This document shows positions 42,578 through 51,981 of a stretch of DNA of 64,000 nt, one piece after another. The translations under genes were made by a program, and so were the position numbers. Under the pieces are notes generated by a model that was given only the letters and a program-made list of their open reading frames with translations, had not been told where the DNA came from and searched no databases. The stretch is taken from the NCBI GenBank assembly GCA_018607835.1, contig JABBAS010000001.1:22244-86243 (forward strand). The letters run 5' to 3'. This DNA is from Methylobacillus sp. (GTDB taxonomy: Bacteria; Pseudomonadota; Gammaproteobacteria; Burkholderiales; Burkholderiaceae_C). The first letter of the stretch is position 1. Each line of letters begins with the position of its first letter.

Positions 42578-43387
42578 ATGACATCACCCATCTTAAAAGC
42601 CGTTATTGACGACATAGCTGCCCACGGCCTGCAGTTTGAAATGCGCGGCGCTGTGGCGTTAATTCGTCTTGCTAGACCCCAAAAGCGCAATGCCCTAAAT
42701 GATGGCCTAGTCAAAGCACTGCGGGACATCTTTACCCATATGCCAGAGGAGGCACGTGTTGCCGTGATTCACGGGGAGGGTGAGCACTTTTGCGCAGGCT
42801 TAGATCTATCTGAGCTGCAGGAGCGCGATGCTGCACAGGGCGTGTTTCATTCACGCAGTTGGCATGCGGCCCTTGACGCGCTTCAGTTTGGCCGCGTTCC
42901 TGTCATCGCGGCGTTACATGGTGCGGTGGTGGGTGGTGGCCTAGAGTTGGCGAGTGCGTGCCATATCCGGGTTGCCGATGACTCCACGTTCTATGCGCTA
43001 CCTGAAGGCACGCGTGGCATCTTCGTCGGTGGCGGTGGGTCGGTTCGCATTCCCAAGCTTATCGGCGTGGCCCGAATGACGGACATGATGATGACTGGAC
43101 GCGTCTATGATGCCGTTGAGGGTGAGCGGGTTGGGTTTGCCCAATACCATGTGCCGCAGGGGGAGGCGTTGGACAAAGCGATGCAGCTGGCAGTGCGCGT
43201 GGCTGACAATGCACCGATGACTAACTATGCGCTCACCCATGCGCTGCCGCGCATCGCTGAGCAACCGGCTGATCACGGGCTTCTGACGGAGGCGCTTATT
43301 TCCTCCATCACCCAGTCGGCACCAGAGGCCAAAGCGCGCGTCGCCGCATTTTTAGCCGGTAAAGCGGCCAAAGTAAAAAAAGCCTAA
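42578..43387 (+). CDS. Crotonase/enoyl-CoA hydratase family protein
   Basis: ARPQKRNALNDGLVKAL; HFCAGLDLSEL; AALHGAVVGGGLELASACHIRVADDST. Confidence 0.9.
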   Translation: MTSPILKAVIDDIAAHGLQFEMRGAVALIRLARPQKRNALNDGLVKALRDIFTHMPEEARVAVIHGEGEHFCAGLDLSELQERDAAQGVFHSRSWHAALDALQFGRVPVIAALHGAVVGGGLELASACHIRVADDSTFYALPEGTRGIFVGGGGSVRIPKLIGVARMTDMMMTGRVYDAVEGERVGFAQYHVPQGEALDKAMQLAVRVADNAPMTNYALTHALPRIAEQPADHGLLTEALISSITQSAPEAKARVAAFLAGKAAKVKKA

Positions 43388-43400
43388 CCGGGCCAGCATC

Positions 43401-45257
43401 ATGCAAACCACTCGCTTCCGTCCCTTTGAATTCGGCGTTACCACCGTCTCCCACCAAACCAGCCAAAGCGGTGCCCAATACCTGCGAGCAGAACAAGCGC
43501 TGGACGCTTACCCTAACCGGCTAACCGATAGGCTGGCCATGTGGGCCAAGACCCGACCTAACCACGTGTTTATCGCCCGTCGAGCGCGCTTGCCTGATGG
43601 GCAGCTTGGTGACTGGGTACGGGTCACGTATGCGCAGGCGTGGCAACGTGCACGTGCGATTGCGCAAGCTCTATTGGACAGGGGCCTAGACAAGGAGCGC
43701 CCCGTTGCTATTTTGAGTGAGAACAGCATTGAGCACGCCATGCTCTCCTTGGGTAGTATGTTGGCGGGCGTTCCGTATGTGCCGATCTCACCGCCGTATG
43801 CCCTCGTTAGCGAAGACTTTGATAAGTTGCGACACGTGCTCAAAACCGTAACGCCTGGCCTGATCTTTGCGCCCGATGCGATGCGCTACGGCCGAGCCCT
43901 AGAGGCCGTTGTGCCTATGGGAACCGAAGTGGTCTTGTGCGAGGGCACCCTGAGCGACCGAACACACACCCCGTATCAGGCACTGTGTGAAACACCCGAT
44001 ACCGCCGCGGTAGATGTGGCGATTGAGGCAACAGGCCCTGACACCATCGTGAAGTTCCTCTTCACCAGCGGCTCGACCAAAATGCCCAAAGCCGTTATCA
44101 ACACGCAGCGCATGTGTTGTGCAAACCAGCAGCAAATGGCGCAGTCTATGCCAGTGCTTGCAACCCACCCCTTAGTTTTGGTCGATTGGTTACCTTGGAA
44201 CCACACCTTCGGCGGCAACCACAACTTTGGCATGGTCGTCTACCACGGCGGGACACTCTACATTGACGACGGCAAGCCCACGCCCGCCCTTATTCAGGAA
44301 ACCTTGCGAAACCTGCGTGAGATCGCGCCAACCGTTTACTTCAACGTGCCGACTGGCTTCGAAGCGATTGCCAATGCGATGACGACAGACGACCAGCTTC
44401 GCAAGACCTTGCTCTCGCGGGTGCAGATGTTTTTCTACGCGGGCGCCGCCATGGCGCAGCCCATATGGGACAGCCTAGCCGCCTCCGCAGAACGGGAGAT
44501 CGGTGAGCGCATCGTGATCGGTACTGGCTTGGGTATGACGGAGTCTGCGCCGTTTGCGATCTTTGTGACCAATCCACACGTACGTGCGGGCGACCTTGGT
44601 GTGCCGGCGCCGGGTGTGGAGTTGAAACTCCTTGCACAAGAAGGTAAAACGGAGGTGCGTTACCGTGGCCCAAATATTACGCCGGGTTATTGGCGTAACG
44701 CCCAAGAGACCCAGGCCGCGTTTGACGATGAAGGCTTTTTTATCACGGGTGACGCGGTCTTATGGATAGACGAGAGCAACCCCAACTTGGGCTTGAAATT
44801 CGACGGGCGTATCGCTGAAGACTTCAAACTTGCCACCGGAACCTTCGTCAGCGTTGGCCCCTTGCGCGCCAAAATTATTGCGGCGGGCGCCCCCTATGTT
44901 CAAGATGCGGTGATCACCGGATTGAATAGAAAAGACGTTGGCGCCATGCTGTTTACAACACCCAAAATACGCGAGCTGGCTGCGCTACCCAGCGATGCCC
45001 CCCTGTCAGCCGTGTTGGCAAGTGATGCGGTGCGCAGCCATTTTCAAGCCGTCGTCAACACCCTCGCCAGTCACGCGACAGGCAGTGCCGGGCGCGTCGC
45101 GCGCCTGTGTTTGCTGAGCGTTCCACCGACCATCGACAAGGGTGAAATAACAGACAAAGGCTCAATTAATCAGCGCGCCGTGTTACAGCACCGCGATGAC
45201 CTCGTAGAAGCCCTGCATGGCGATACGTTGGCCGATGCAATCAAACCGACCGTGTAA
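43401..45257 (+). CDS. Feruloyl-CoA synthase-like AMP-dependent ligase
   Basis: VKFLFTSGSTKMPKAVINTQRM AMP-binding motif; YRGPNITPGYW; feruloyl-CoA synthase-like architecture. Confidence 0.85.
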   Translation: MQTTRFRPFEFGVTTVSHQTSQSGAQYLRAEQALDAYPNRLTDRLAMWAKTRPNHVFIARRARLPDGQLGDWVRVTYAQAWQRARAIAQALLDRGLDKERPVAILSENSIEHAMLSLGSMLAGVPYVPISPPYALVSEDFDKLRHVLKTVTPGLIFAPDAMRYGRALEAVVPMGTEVVLCEGTLSDRTHTPYQALCETPDTAAVDVAIEATGPDTIVKFLFTSGSTKMPKAVINTQRMCCANQQQMAQSMPVLATHPLVLVDWLPWNHTFGGNHNFGMVVYHGGTLYIDDGKPTPALIQETLRNLREIAPTVYFNVPTGFEAIANAMTTDDQLRKTLLSRVQMFFYAGAAMAQPIWDSLAASAEREIGERIVIGTGLGMTESAPFAIFVTNPHVRAGDLGVPAPGVELKLLAQEGKTEVRYRGPNITPGYWRNAQETQAAFDDEGFFITGDAVLWIDESNPNLGLKFDGRIAEDFKLATGTFVSVGPLRAKIIAAGAPYVQDAVITGLNRKDVGAMLFTTPKIRELAALPSDAPLSAVLASDAVRSHFQAVVNTLASHATGSAGRVARLCLLSVPPTIDKGEITDKGSINQRAVLQHRDDLVEALHGDTLADAIKPTV

Positions 45258-45727
45258 TGAAAGAAGGACGTCATGCGATGAGCGAGAGCCACCCCCACAA
45301 GACACGCACGTCGGTCTATGAGGTCGCCATAAATTTTGGTGACTGCGACCCCGCCGGCATTGTTTTTTTTCCGAACTTCTCCAAATGGATGGACGCAGCC
45401 TCTCTGAATTACTTTGTCCAATGCGGTATTCCTGTATGGCGTGAGCTGGTTAAAACACACGGCATCGTCGGAACGCCCTTGTTGGAAATCAACACAAAAT
45501 TTATCAAGACCGCGACCTATGGTGAGACTATCCACATTGATACAACCATCACAGAGTGGCGCGCCAAAACGTTTACGCAGCGGCATATTGTGCGGCGTGG
45601 CGAGACCGTGTTGTGTGAGGGGACGGAGGTGCGTGCGTTTTGCATGAAAGACCCAGATAACGCCGATCGCATACGGGCGATGCCCGTCCCAGAGTTTATA
45701 AAGGCAGCTTGCGCGTTGTCTGAGTAA
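45257..45727 (+). CDS. Hotdog-fold acyl-CoA thioesterase (4-hydroxybenzoyl-CoA thioesterase-like)
   Basis: INFGDCDPAGIVFFPNFSKWMDAA. Confidence 0.85.
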   Translation: MKEGRHAMSESHPHKTRTSVYEVAINFGDCDPAGIVFFPNFSKWMDAASLNYFVQCGIPVWRELVKTHGIVGTPLLEINTKFIKTATYGETIHIDTTITEWRAKTFTQRHIVRRGETVLCEGTEVRAFCMKDPDNADRIRAMPVPEFIKAACALSE

Positions 45728-45749
45728 CCCGTTTCGTTCAGGAGTCGCC

Positions 45750-46268
45750 ATGCCGACCGATACGCCACCCGCCCACCCCAAAAAAACCAACGCCGTTGTC
45801 GCTTTGGGGGGCCTCAGCGAGACGCTAGGGTTTCACATTGCTAAGGCCGCGGTAGAGACAGGCAAGGCGTTTACTGCGTTTGTGAGTGAGCCCCTGGGCC
45901 TGCGGAAGGTGGAGTACTCGTTGCTCTTGATTTTGCAGGCTAATCCTGCGCTGTTACCAAAACAGCTGGCAAGCGTCTTGTCGATCACGGCGCCCAACCT
46001 AACCACCTTGCTCGACAAATTTGAGCAGCAGGGCTGGGCCTCCCGCTTACCCAACCCAGAAGATGGTCGTTCTCAATTGGTGCATCTGACGCCAAGCGGG
46101 CGAGCGCTCGCGACGCGTTGTGAGGAGATTGGGGCCGACATGGCGGCGCATTGGGTTGCGCGCCTCAGTCAGGCGGAGAGTCAACTGTTGAACCGCCTGC
46201 TCATAAAACTGTACGGTGCAGGCGATGCACCTACGTCCGACGTTACCTCTGACGTTACCAGCGAATGA
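45750..46268 (+). CDS. MarR family transcriptional regulator
   Basis: Winged helix: KQLASVLSITAPNLTTLLDKFEQQGWASRLPNPEDGRSQLVHLTPSGRAL. Confidence 0.9.
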   Translation: MPTDTPPAHPKKTNAVVALGGLSETLGFHIAKAAVETGKAFTAFVSEPLGLRKVEYSLLLILQANPALLPKQLASVLSITAPNLTTLLDKFEQQGWASRLPNPEDGRSQLVHLTPSGRALATRCEEIGADMAAHWVARLSQAESQLLNRLLIKLYGAGDAPTSDVTSDVTSE

Positions 46269-46899
46269 GGCGTGGCGTGCAGAGGGCGCCGATGGCGATG
46301 GCGATGGCGATAGCCAAGCCAAACCACAACACAATGTAGCTGGGTGCGTTCTCTGCGCAACCCAAGGAAAACAAGGGGATTGCAAAGCCGACCGCCACGG
46401 CACCGCTCGCCGCACCTGTAAAACGAAGTCGTGTGGGTAAGCATTGGCGCGCTTGCCAGGCCAGCGCAAGCCAGATCGGCATAGCGAGTAAAAGAATCCC
46501 GCTTGTGCAGGCCAAACCGTTTTCTGGTACGTGCTGCGATGCGTTTGTACCCGTCGCTGTATAGTCTATCCACACCCATATCGCCGCCCCAAGCAGGGAT
46601 AGCCGCGCGGCCACTTCTCCCCATTGCACGGGGCCTAGGCGCGAGGTCAGCAAGTCACCCCAGACGCGGATGGCGACGACAAAAATGGCAATGCCCGATA
46701 AGGCTTTTACAAAGTAGCCAGCGATAAACGGTTGCTCAAAAACGGTGTTTGCGACCCCCCACGCATAGAAAAACAAGCCGACGCTGCATGACAGGGCCAA
46801 GACATTGACCATTAGGGCGTGTCGCTGTCGGGTCTCGGGTGCCGTGCGCAGCCCTGCGTTTCCTTGACTTAGCAGGCTAATTAATGTGGCTGTTTGCAA
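46255..46899 (-). CDS. NrsF-like (DUF1109) membrane anti-sigma factor
   Basis: About six TM segments; immediately downstream of an ECF-like sigma factor as in sigF-nrsF. Confidence 0.8.
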   Translation of the reverse strand: MQTATLISLLSQGNAGLRTAPETRQRHALMVNVLALSCSVGLFFYAWGVANTVFEQPFIAGYFVKALSGIAIFVVAIRVWGDLLTSRLGPVQWGEVAARLSLLGAAIWVWIDYTATGTNASQHVPENGLACTSGILLLAMPIWLALAWQARQCLPTRLRFTGAASGAVAVGFAIPLFSLGCAENAPSYIVLWFGLAIAIAIAIGALCTPRLIRW

Positions 46900-47561
46900 C
46901 GATCCCTCCGCAGTAGTTCTGTCATCTTCTTTAGTCCTCGGTGGGTTGAAACCTTGATCACACTCTCGCTCAAGCCCAAAAATTTTGCGGTCTCCTGAAC
47001 CGAATAACCGTTTAATTTCACCATGGTGATGACCTCCCTTTGACGTGCTGATAGGCGCGCCATTAGGCTAGGCAAATCACCCTCTGTTTCATCCCCACGG
47101 TCCGTCCTTGGGTCAGTGGATGGGTCGACCAACGCATCGCTGGCCTCCGGGGTCAACGGGTCTTCTGCCCGTCGCGACTGCTGCCGCCAAAAATCAATCA
47201 TTTTGTATCTGGCGATCGTGTGCACCCAAGCCGTTACCGGGGCCGCGCTGTCGTAGGTGTCTTGCTTGAGATGGACGGCAAGCAAAACGTCTTGCACGAG
47301 ATCCTCTACGTCAGCATCCTGCCCGACTAATCGTCGCCGCGCATAACGTCGAACCAGCCCCGCAATACCCTGAAGTAATGCCTTATAGGCGGCGTCGTCG
47401 CCGTTACGTGCCAATGCAAAGCAGTGGGATAAATGGTGCTCAACGGTTGCCAATGTATTCTTATTTGCTGGTGAGGGCAAATAATATAATAAAAAACGAT
47501 GAAATGTAACCTTTTTTGTAATTCTAACGAATACGTTATTGTGGTTGCTTGCTTTAAGCAT
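46881..47561 (-). CDS. ECF-like RNA polymerase sigma factor (SigF-type); true start probably internal, e.g. TTG at 47453
   Basis: [58 protein letters not shown]; the longest ORF overlaps a promoter on the opposite strand. Confidence 0.87.
   Translation of the reverse strand: MLKASNHNNVFVRITKKVTFHRFLLYYLPSPANKNTLATVEHHLSHCFALARNGDDAAYKALLQGIAGLVRRYARRRLVGQDADVEDLVQDVLLAVHLKQDTYDSAAPVTAWVHTIARYKMIDFWRQQSRRAEDPLTPEASDALVDPSTDPRTDRGDETEGDLPSLMARLSARQREVITMVKLNGYSVQETAKFLGLSESVIKVSTHRGLKKMTELLRRDRCKQPH
47506..47531 (+). promoter_or_regulatory. Candidate SigF-type promoter GTAACC-N16-CGAA upstream of the bufferin gene
   Basis: GTAACC 47506-47511, exactly 16 nt, CGAA 47528-47531. Confidence 0.8.
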
Positions 47562-47587
47562 ACTTCGTTTTAACTAAAGGTGAACTT

Positions 47588-47845
47588 ATGACCAAACTTT
47601 CAACATCAACGATTGTTGCCCTGGCCTTAGCTGGCATGACTGCTGGCGTCACGCTAAATGCGCAAGCAGCCAAGATGCCACAGGAAAAGTGCTATGGCGT
47701 TGCCATGGCCGGTGCAAATGACTGTGCAGCGGGCCCAGGCACCACGTGTGCAGGTACCTCTAAGACTGACAAACAAGCCAACGCTTGGAAGTATGTCGAT
47801 GAAGGCAAGTGTGTTGGCATGATGGGTACGCTCAAGGCCATGTAA
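47588..47845 (+). CDS. bufA1: Bufferin-1-type metallophore precursor (DUF2282, BufA1)
   Basis: Signal peptide plus four Cys in EKCYGVA/NDCAAG/TTCAG/GKCVGM; followed by a DUF692 gene. Confidence 0.9.
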   Translation: MTKLSTSTIVALALAGMTAGVTLNAQAAKMPQEKCYGVAMAGANDCAAGPGTTCAGTSKTDKQANAWKYVDEGKCVGMMGTLKAM

Positions 47846-47856
47846 GCGGAGGTCGC

Positions 47857-48771
47857 ATGATGCGAGTCCACAGTCCAAACGCTCACGGCGTTCCCTCATC
47901 ACCGGCGACACGTCGGGACATGGGGGCTGGCTTAGGCGTCAAGCCTAGCCACTGGGCTGAGGTGCTCGCCTTAGACGACGCACCCCACTTCTGGGTCGAG
48001 GTTCACGCAGAAAACCATATGGTTGACGGTGGTCCTCGACTTGCAGCCCTAGACGCTTTAAGAGCCAAACACCCACTTTCATTGCATGGTGTTGGCCTCT
48101 CGCTCGCGGGCGAAGACCCCCTAGACGTCGCCCACTTGGCGCGCCTAAAACGGCTGGTTGACCGCTGTGAACCGTGGTCTGTATCCGAGCATCTGTCATG
48201 GTGCAAACATGACGGCACCGTTTTCCCCGACCTTCTGCCCGTCGTGCGCACGCCGGCAGCGTGCCAGCGCATTGCCGCGCGGATTACGCAGGTTCAGGAG
48301 GCGTTGGGTCGTCCGATCGCAATCGAAAACCCAACACATTACTTAAGCGATATGGGGCACACCCTATCGGAAGATGTTTTCCTCAACGAGTTGGCGGACC
48401 GCTGTGGCAACACCTGGTTACTCGACATCACCAACGTGGTGATATCGGCCCACAACACGGCAGGCACCACGGAAAGCGTGGATACCGATTGGATTTTTAG
48501 ACTCCGCCCAGATACGGTGAGCGAGATCCACTTGGCTGGATTTAGCGACGACGCGCAAGCGCTGACAGCCACAGGCTTACCGCTGCGCATCGACAGCCAC
48601 AGCCATGCCCTTGGCAACGAGGTACGTGCGCTGTACAAGCGTTACGTTGCCTTTGCTGGGCCCCGACCGAGTCTCGTGGAGTGGGACAACGACGTCCCGC
48701 CGTTTGAAGCGTTGTGGCGCGAACGCACGTGGGTTCAGAGCGTGTTGACGCAAGCTAGACCCAGCGAATGA
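47857..48771 (+). CDS. bufB: MNIO (DUF692) family multinuclear iron oxygenase, BufB-like
   Basis: GAGLGVKPSHW; FWVEVHAENHM; HGVGLSLAG; SEHLSWC; IAIENPTHYL; LLDITNVVISAHN. Confidence 0.93.
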   Translation: MMRVHSPNAHGVPSSPATRRDMGAGLGVKPSHWAEVLALDDAPHFWVEVHAENHMVDGGPRLAALDALRAKHPLSLHGVGLSLAGEDPLDVAHLARLKRLVDRCEPWSVSEHLSWCKHDGTVFPDLLPVVRTPAACQRIAARITQVQEALGRPIAIENPTHYLSDMGHTLSEDVFLNELADRCGNTWLLDITNVVISAHNTAGTTESVDTDWIFRLRPDTVSEIHLAGFSDDAQALTATGLPLRIDSHSHALGNEVRALYKRYVAFAGPRPSLVEWDNDVPPFEALWRERTWVQSVLTQARPSE

Positions 48772-49514
48772 GCGCACACGCCGCAGTGCCCCGCACGCGA
48801 CGTGATCCGCACGCCATCGCACAAACCATACTTAACCGACAGACACCCGATGCATTGGGTCTGTTAAAAATTTACCGCAACACGGTTTGGCGCGCCTGGT
48901 TGGATGCGATGCAGCAGCAATTTCCCAGCGCCTGCGCCTTGATGGGTGATGCGGTCGCCGACGAGGTGATCCGCGCCTACTTGCATGGGCATCCGCCCCA
49001 AAGTGGCGTGTTGTTAGATATTGGGGTGTCATTTCCTGCGTTTCTTCATGGCGGCGGTAGCGCCCACTTGTTACACGCCAAGATCGCGCAGTGTGACTGG
49101 CTTTGGAGTCGATCACATGTGGCTGCAGATGCCCCGAGTCTGACGCTGGCGGGTTGGCACGCGCTACTCATGCAGCCCGATCAGTGTGTCGTTCTTCACC
49201 CTGCGTGTTACTGGTATGCGCCTGACTCTGCGGACCTAGCCCAGCAGTGGTCTGCCGGTCGTGAGGGTGTGGGCGAGCTCACTGGGGTGGGCCTTTTGTT
49301 TGGTCGCCCCTTTGGCGCCGTTGAGTCTGCCGGCTTAACGCTTGCAGAGCTTGCTTGTTTGGAGCGCCTAAAAGCGGGCGAGCCATTGACCCAAGCCATT
49401 GAGGCTGCTTACGCAGTGGATACGCATATCGATTTTTCCGAACTCGGCGCCAAGCTACTGCACGTTGGCGTTATCTCTTGCCTCTTACCCGCCCCTTGGA
49501 GTACCCATGACTAG
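48768..49514 (+). CDS. bufC: BufC/HvfC-like DUF2063 protein
   Basis: [30 protein letters not shown]; overlaps bufB stop. Confidence 0.9.
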   Translation: MSAHAAVPRTRRDPHAIAQTILNRQTPDALGLLKIYRNTVWRAWLDAMQQQFPSACALMGDAVADEVIRAYLHGHPPQSGVLLDIGVSFPAFLHGGGSAHLLHAKIAQCDWLWSRSHVAADAPSLTLAGWHALLMQPDQCVVLHPACYWYAPDSADLAQQWSAGREGVGELTGVGLLFGRPFGAVESAGLTLAELACLERLKAGEPLTQAIEAAYAVDTHIDFSELGAKLLHVGVISCLLPAPWSTHD

Positions 49515-50001
49515 CCCCTCACAACCCCCTCTTGATCTAGGACCAATCGACCGCGTCATACCCTCGAGCGTATTGTCTATCGCGCACAAGATAATTAGCC
49601 GGGACCTGTTGTTGCTCGGCGCTCGCGTTGCCTTGGGGACAATTTTCTTCATGTCTGCGCGAACCAAGGTCGACGGCTTTCTAAGTATTCGAGATGCCAC
49701 TTACTTTTTATTCGAGCATGAGTACGCATTGCCTTTGATCCCGTACGAGTGGGCGGCGGTTTCCGGCACCTATGTCGAGCACTTGTTGAGTGTGCTGCTG
49801 ATTTTTGGGCTTGGATCGCGTCTCAGTGCCTTCGGCATTTTGTCAATGACGGCGATTGTCCAAGTCTTTGTCTACCCAAGTGCGTGGCCAACCCACTTGA
49901 GTTGGGCCGTGCTGGCTTTGCTTGTTGTGTTGCACGGTGGGGGTCGGTGGTCTTTCGATCGCTTCATGGGCGCAAGTCCGACTCAGCCATCGGCGACCTA
50001 A
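49507..50001 (+). CDS. DoxX family membrane protein
   Basis: [23 protein letters not shown] ... [37 protein letters not shown]; last gene of buf-type operon. Confidence 0.88.
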   Translation: MTSPSQPPLDLGPIDRVIPSSVLSIAHKIISRDLLLLGARVALGTIFFMSARTKVDGFLSIRDATYFLFEHEYALPLIPYEWAAVSGTYVEHLLSVLLIFGLGSRLSAFGILSMTAIVQVFVYPSAWPTHLSWAVLALLVVLHGGGRWSFDRFMGASPTQPSAT

Positions 50002-50192
50002 TCGGTCGTCTTCGCTGCCGTATACGGCTAGAAACCAACGGAAAACTAGGGAAAACCCTCGCCTCAAAGCTGCTTTGTGGCGTGGGTTTGTCTTAGACAT
50101 AAGTAAAAACCCGGGTTTTTAGATGGCAGCGTGTGGATTGTGTCCAAGGGCAGGTATATTCCTCCGGTATTACCTACTTCTTGGAGACTTAC

Positions 50193-51200
50193 ATGAAATT
50201 AAAACTCGGTGTGGCCACCGCTCTCTCACTCACCTTGGCGCTGGGCACAACGTCCGCGCTTGCGAAATGTGATGCTGGCGAAATCGTTATAAAGTTCAGT
50301 CACGTAACCAACGCTGACAAGCACCCCAAAGGCCTTGCGGCTAGCTTGTTAGAGCAGCGTGTGAATGATGAAATGAATGGCAAAGCTTGCATGGAAGTTT
50401 TCCCAAACACTACGCTTTATAACGACGACCAAGTTCTTGAGGCACTGTTACAGGGGAACGTTCAATTAGCAGCCCCATCGCTGTCAAAGTTCGAGCAGTT
50501 CACAAAGCAGTTCCGCATTTTCGATCTGCCGTTCATGTTTAAAAACATCAACGCAGTTGATGAGTTCCAGAATTCTGAGACTGGCCAAGCGATGAAGCAG
50601 TCGATGACAAAGCGAGGTCTACTTGGCCTAGAGTTTTGGCACAACGGAATGAAGCAAATGTCTGCAAAGGTTCCATTGTTGGTTCCTTCAGACGCGAAAG
50701 GCCTAAAATTTCGTGTTCAAAACTCAGACGTTCTAAAGGCGCAGATGGCGGCCATGGGCGCATCCCCACAGCCAATGGCTTTCTCTGAGGTTTACGGCGC
50801 TCTGCAAACAGGCGTTGTTGATGGACAAGAGAACACGTGGTCCAACATTTACGGCAAGAAGTTTTTCGAAGTTCAAGACGGCACGACGCAGACCGATCAC
50901 GGAATCATTGACTATATGTTAGTGACGTCCACTGAGTTTTGGAATAACCTGCCTGCAGATGTTCGCAACCAATTGGCCACAATCATGCGCGAAGTAACAG
51001 CTGAGCGGAATGCAGACTCTAACGCGGTAAACGCGTCCGCGAGGAAAGCAATTATCGAAGCTGGCGGCGTGATCCGTGAACTTAACGACGCACAACGCGC
51101 CGAATGGGTTTCAGCAATGAAGCCAGTTTGGGCGGAGTTCGTGAAGGATGTGGGTCAAACAAATATCGATGCAGCCCAAGCCATCAATGCGAAACATTAA
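50193..51200 (+). CDS. dctP: TRAP transporter substrate-binding protein (DctP family)
   Basis: IVIKFSHVTNADKHPKGLAASLLEQRV; GLEFWHNGMKQMSA; GVVDGQENTWSNIY. Confidence 0.93.
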   Translation: MKLKLGVATALSLTLALGTTSALAKCDAGEIVIKFSHVTNADKHPKGLAASLLEQRVNDEMNGKACMEVFPNTTLYNDDQVLEALLQGNVQLAAPSLSKFEQFTKQFRIFDLPFMFKNINAVDEFQNSETGQAMKQSMTKRGLLGLEFWHNGMKQMSAKVPLLVPSDAKGLKFRVQNSDVLKAQMAAMGASPQPMAFSEVYGALQTGVVDGQENTWSNIYGKKFFEVQDGTTQTDHGIIDYMLVTSTEFWNNLPADVRNQLATIMREVTAERNADSNAVNASARKAIIEAGGVIRELNDAQRAEWVSAMKPVWAEFVKDVGQTNIDAAQAINAKH

Positions 51201-51288
51201 GTTTATTTGAACTTGATTGCTTGCCCGCTGGCTTCAGCGGGCAAGCGCTTTCACCCACAATTCGAACATTATCTAAAGGGGGTGGGAC

Positions 51289-51978
51289 ATGGCGCCAAGC
51301 TATGAACCCAAGACGCCACTTGGCCGCTTCGTCAATGAACTAGAAGAAACGGCCATTGCATTGCTACTCGGTGGCATGACCCTAGTTACGTTCATTAATG
51401 TGGTGTTACGGTACGGTTTCAACACTGGAATAATCTGGGGCTTGGAACTGGTGACGTTTCTATTTGCTTGGCTTGTCCTATTTGGGGCGAGCTATGCAGT
51501 TAAAGTTACGGCGCACCTTGGTGTCGATGTGGTCGTCAACTTATTTGGTCCTCATGGGCGCAGGACTTTTGCGCTTATCAGTGGGCTGATCTGTATTAGC
51601 TACGCCGTCCTATTGTTCAAAGGATCGTGGGATTATTGGGCAAATTTCGCAAATCTGCCTCAAACCACCGGACGTTGGTTCCCCACAGGTTTTGAAGAAA
51701 TGCGGACCACTTCTTACCGTGGATGGTATGAAGTAATTGATATTCCACTGCCAGAGTGGCTCCGATTTATCGAGCCGATTATGAATGGCGGTGATGAATA
51801 TGAAAAAATCCCCCGCTTCATACCCTATGCGATCATGCCATTCGGTATGGGTCTATTTCTTTTCCGTATCGTTCAAGCCACTGTGCGTATTTACTCAGGG
51901 GACTCTCAAAGTTTGATAGTCAGCCACGAGGTCGAAGAGGCCATTGAGGACGTTAAACACATGAACACTACTCGCTAA
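51289..51978 (+). CDS. dctQ: TRAP transporter small permease (DctQ)
   Basis: Four TM segments; located between DctP and DctM. Confidence 0.92.
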   Translation: MAPSYEPKTPLGRFVNELEETAIALLLGGMTLVTFINVVLRYGFNTGIIWGLELVTFLFAWLVLFGASYAVKVTAHLGVDVVVNLFGPHGRRTFALISGLICISYAVLLFKGSWDYWANFANLPQTTGRWFPTGFEEMRTTSYRGWYEVIDIPLPEWLRFIEPIMNGGDEYEKIPRFIPYAIMPFGMGLFLFRIVQATVRIYSGDSQSLIVSHEVEEAIEDVKHMNTTR

Positions 51979-51981
51979 GAT

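Noticed and set aside
45526-45536. DnaA-box-like CTATCCACA in the thioesterase gene (and another near 46566)
   Set aside because: Isolated occurrences inside coding sequence without clustering; expected by chance.
47506-47561. MLKASNHNN... as the sigma-factor start
   Set aside because: The region contains the opposing GTAACC-N16-CGAA promoter and the extension does not look like sigma-factor sequence; an internal start is more plausible, though not proven.
50105-50120. AAAAACCCGGGTTTTT palindrome as a terminator
   Set aside because: No loop in the 16-mer; alternative pairing with the upstream GGGTTT is possible, but the structure is ambiguous.
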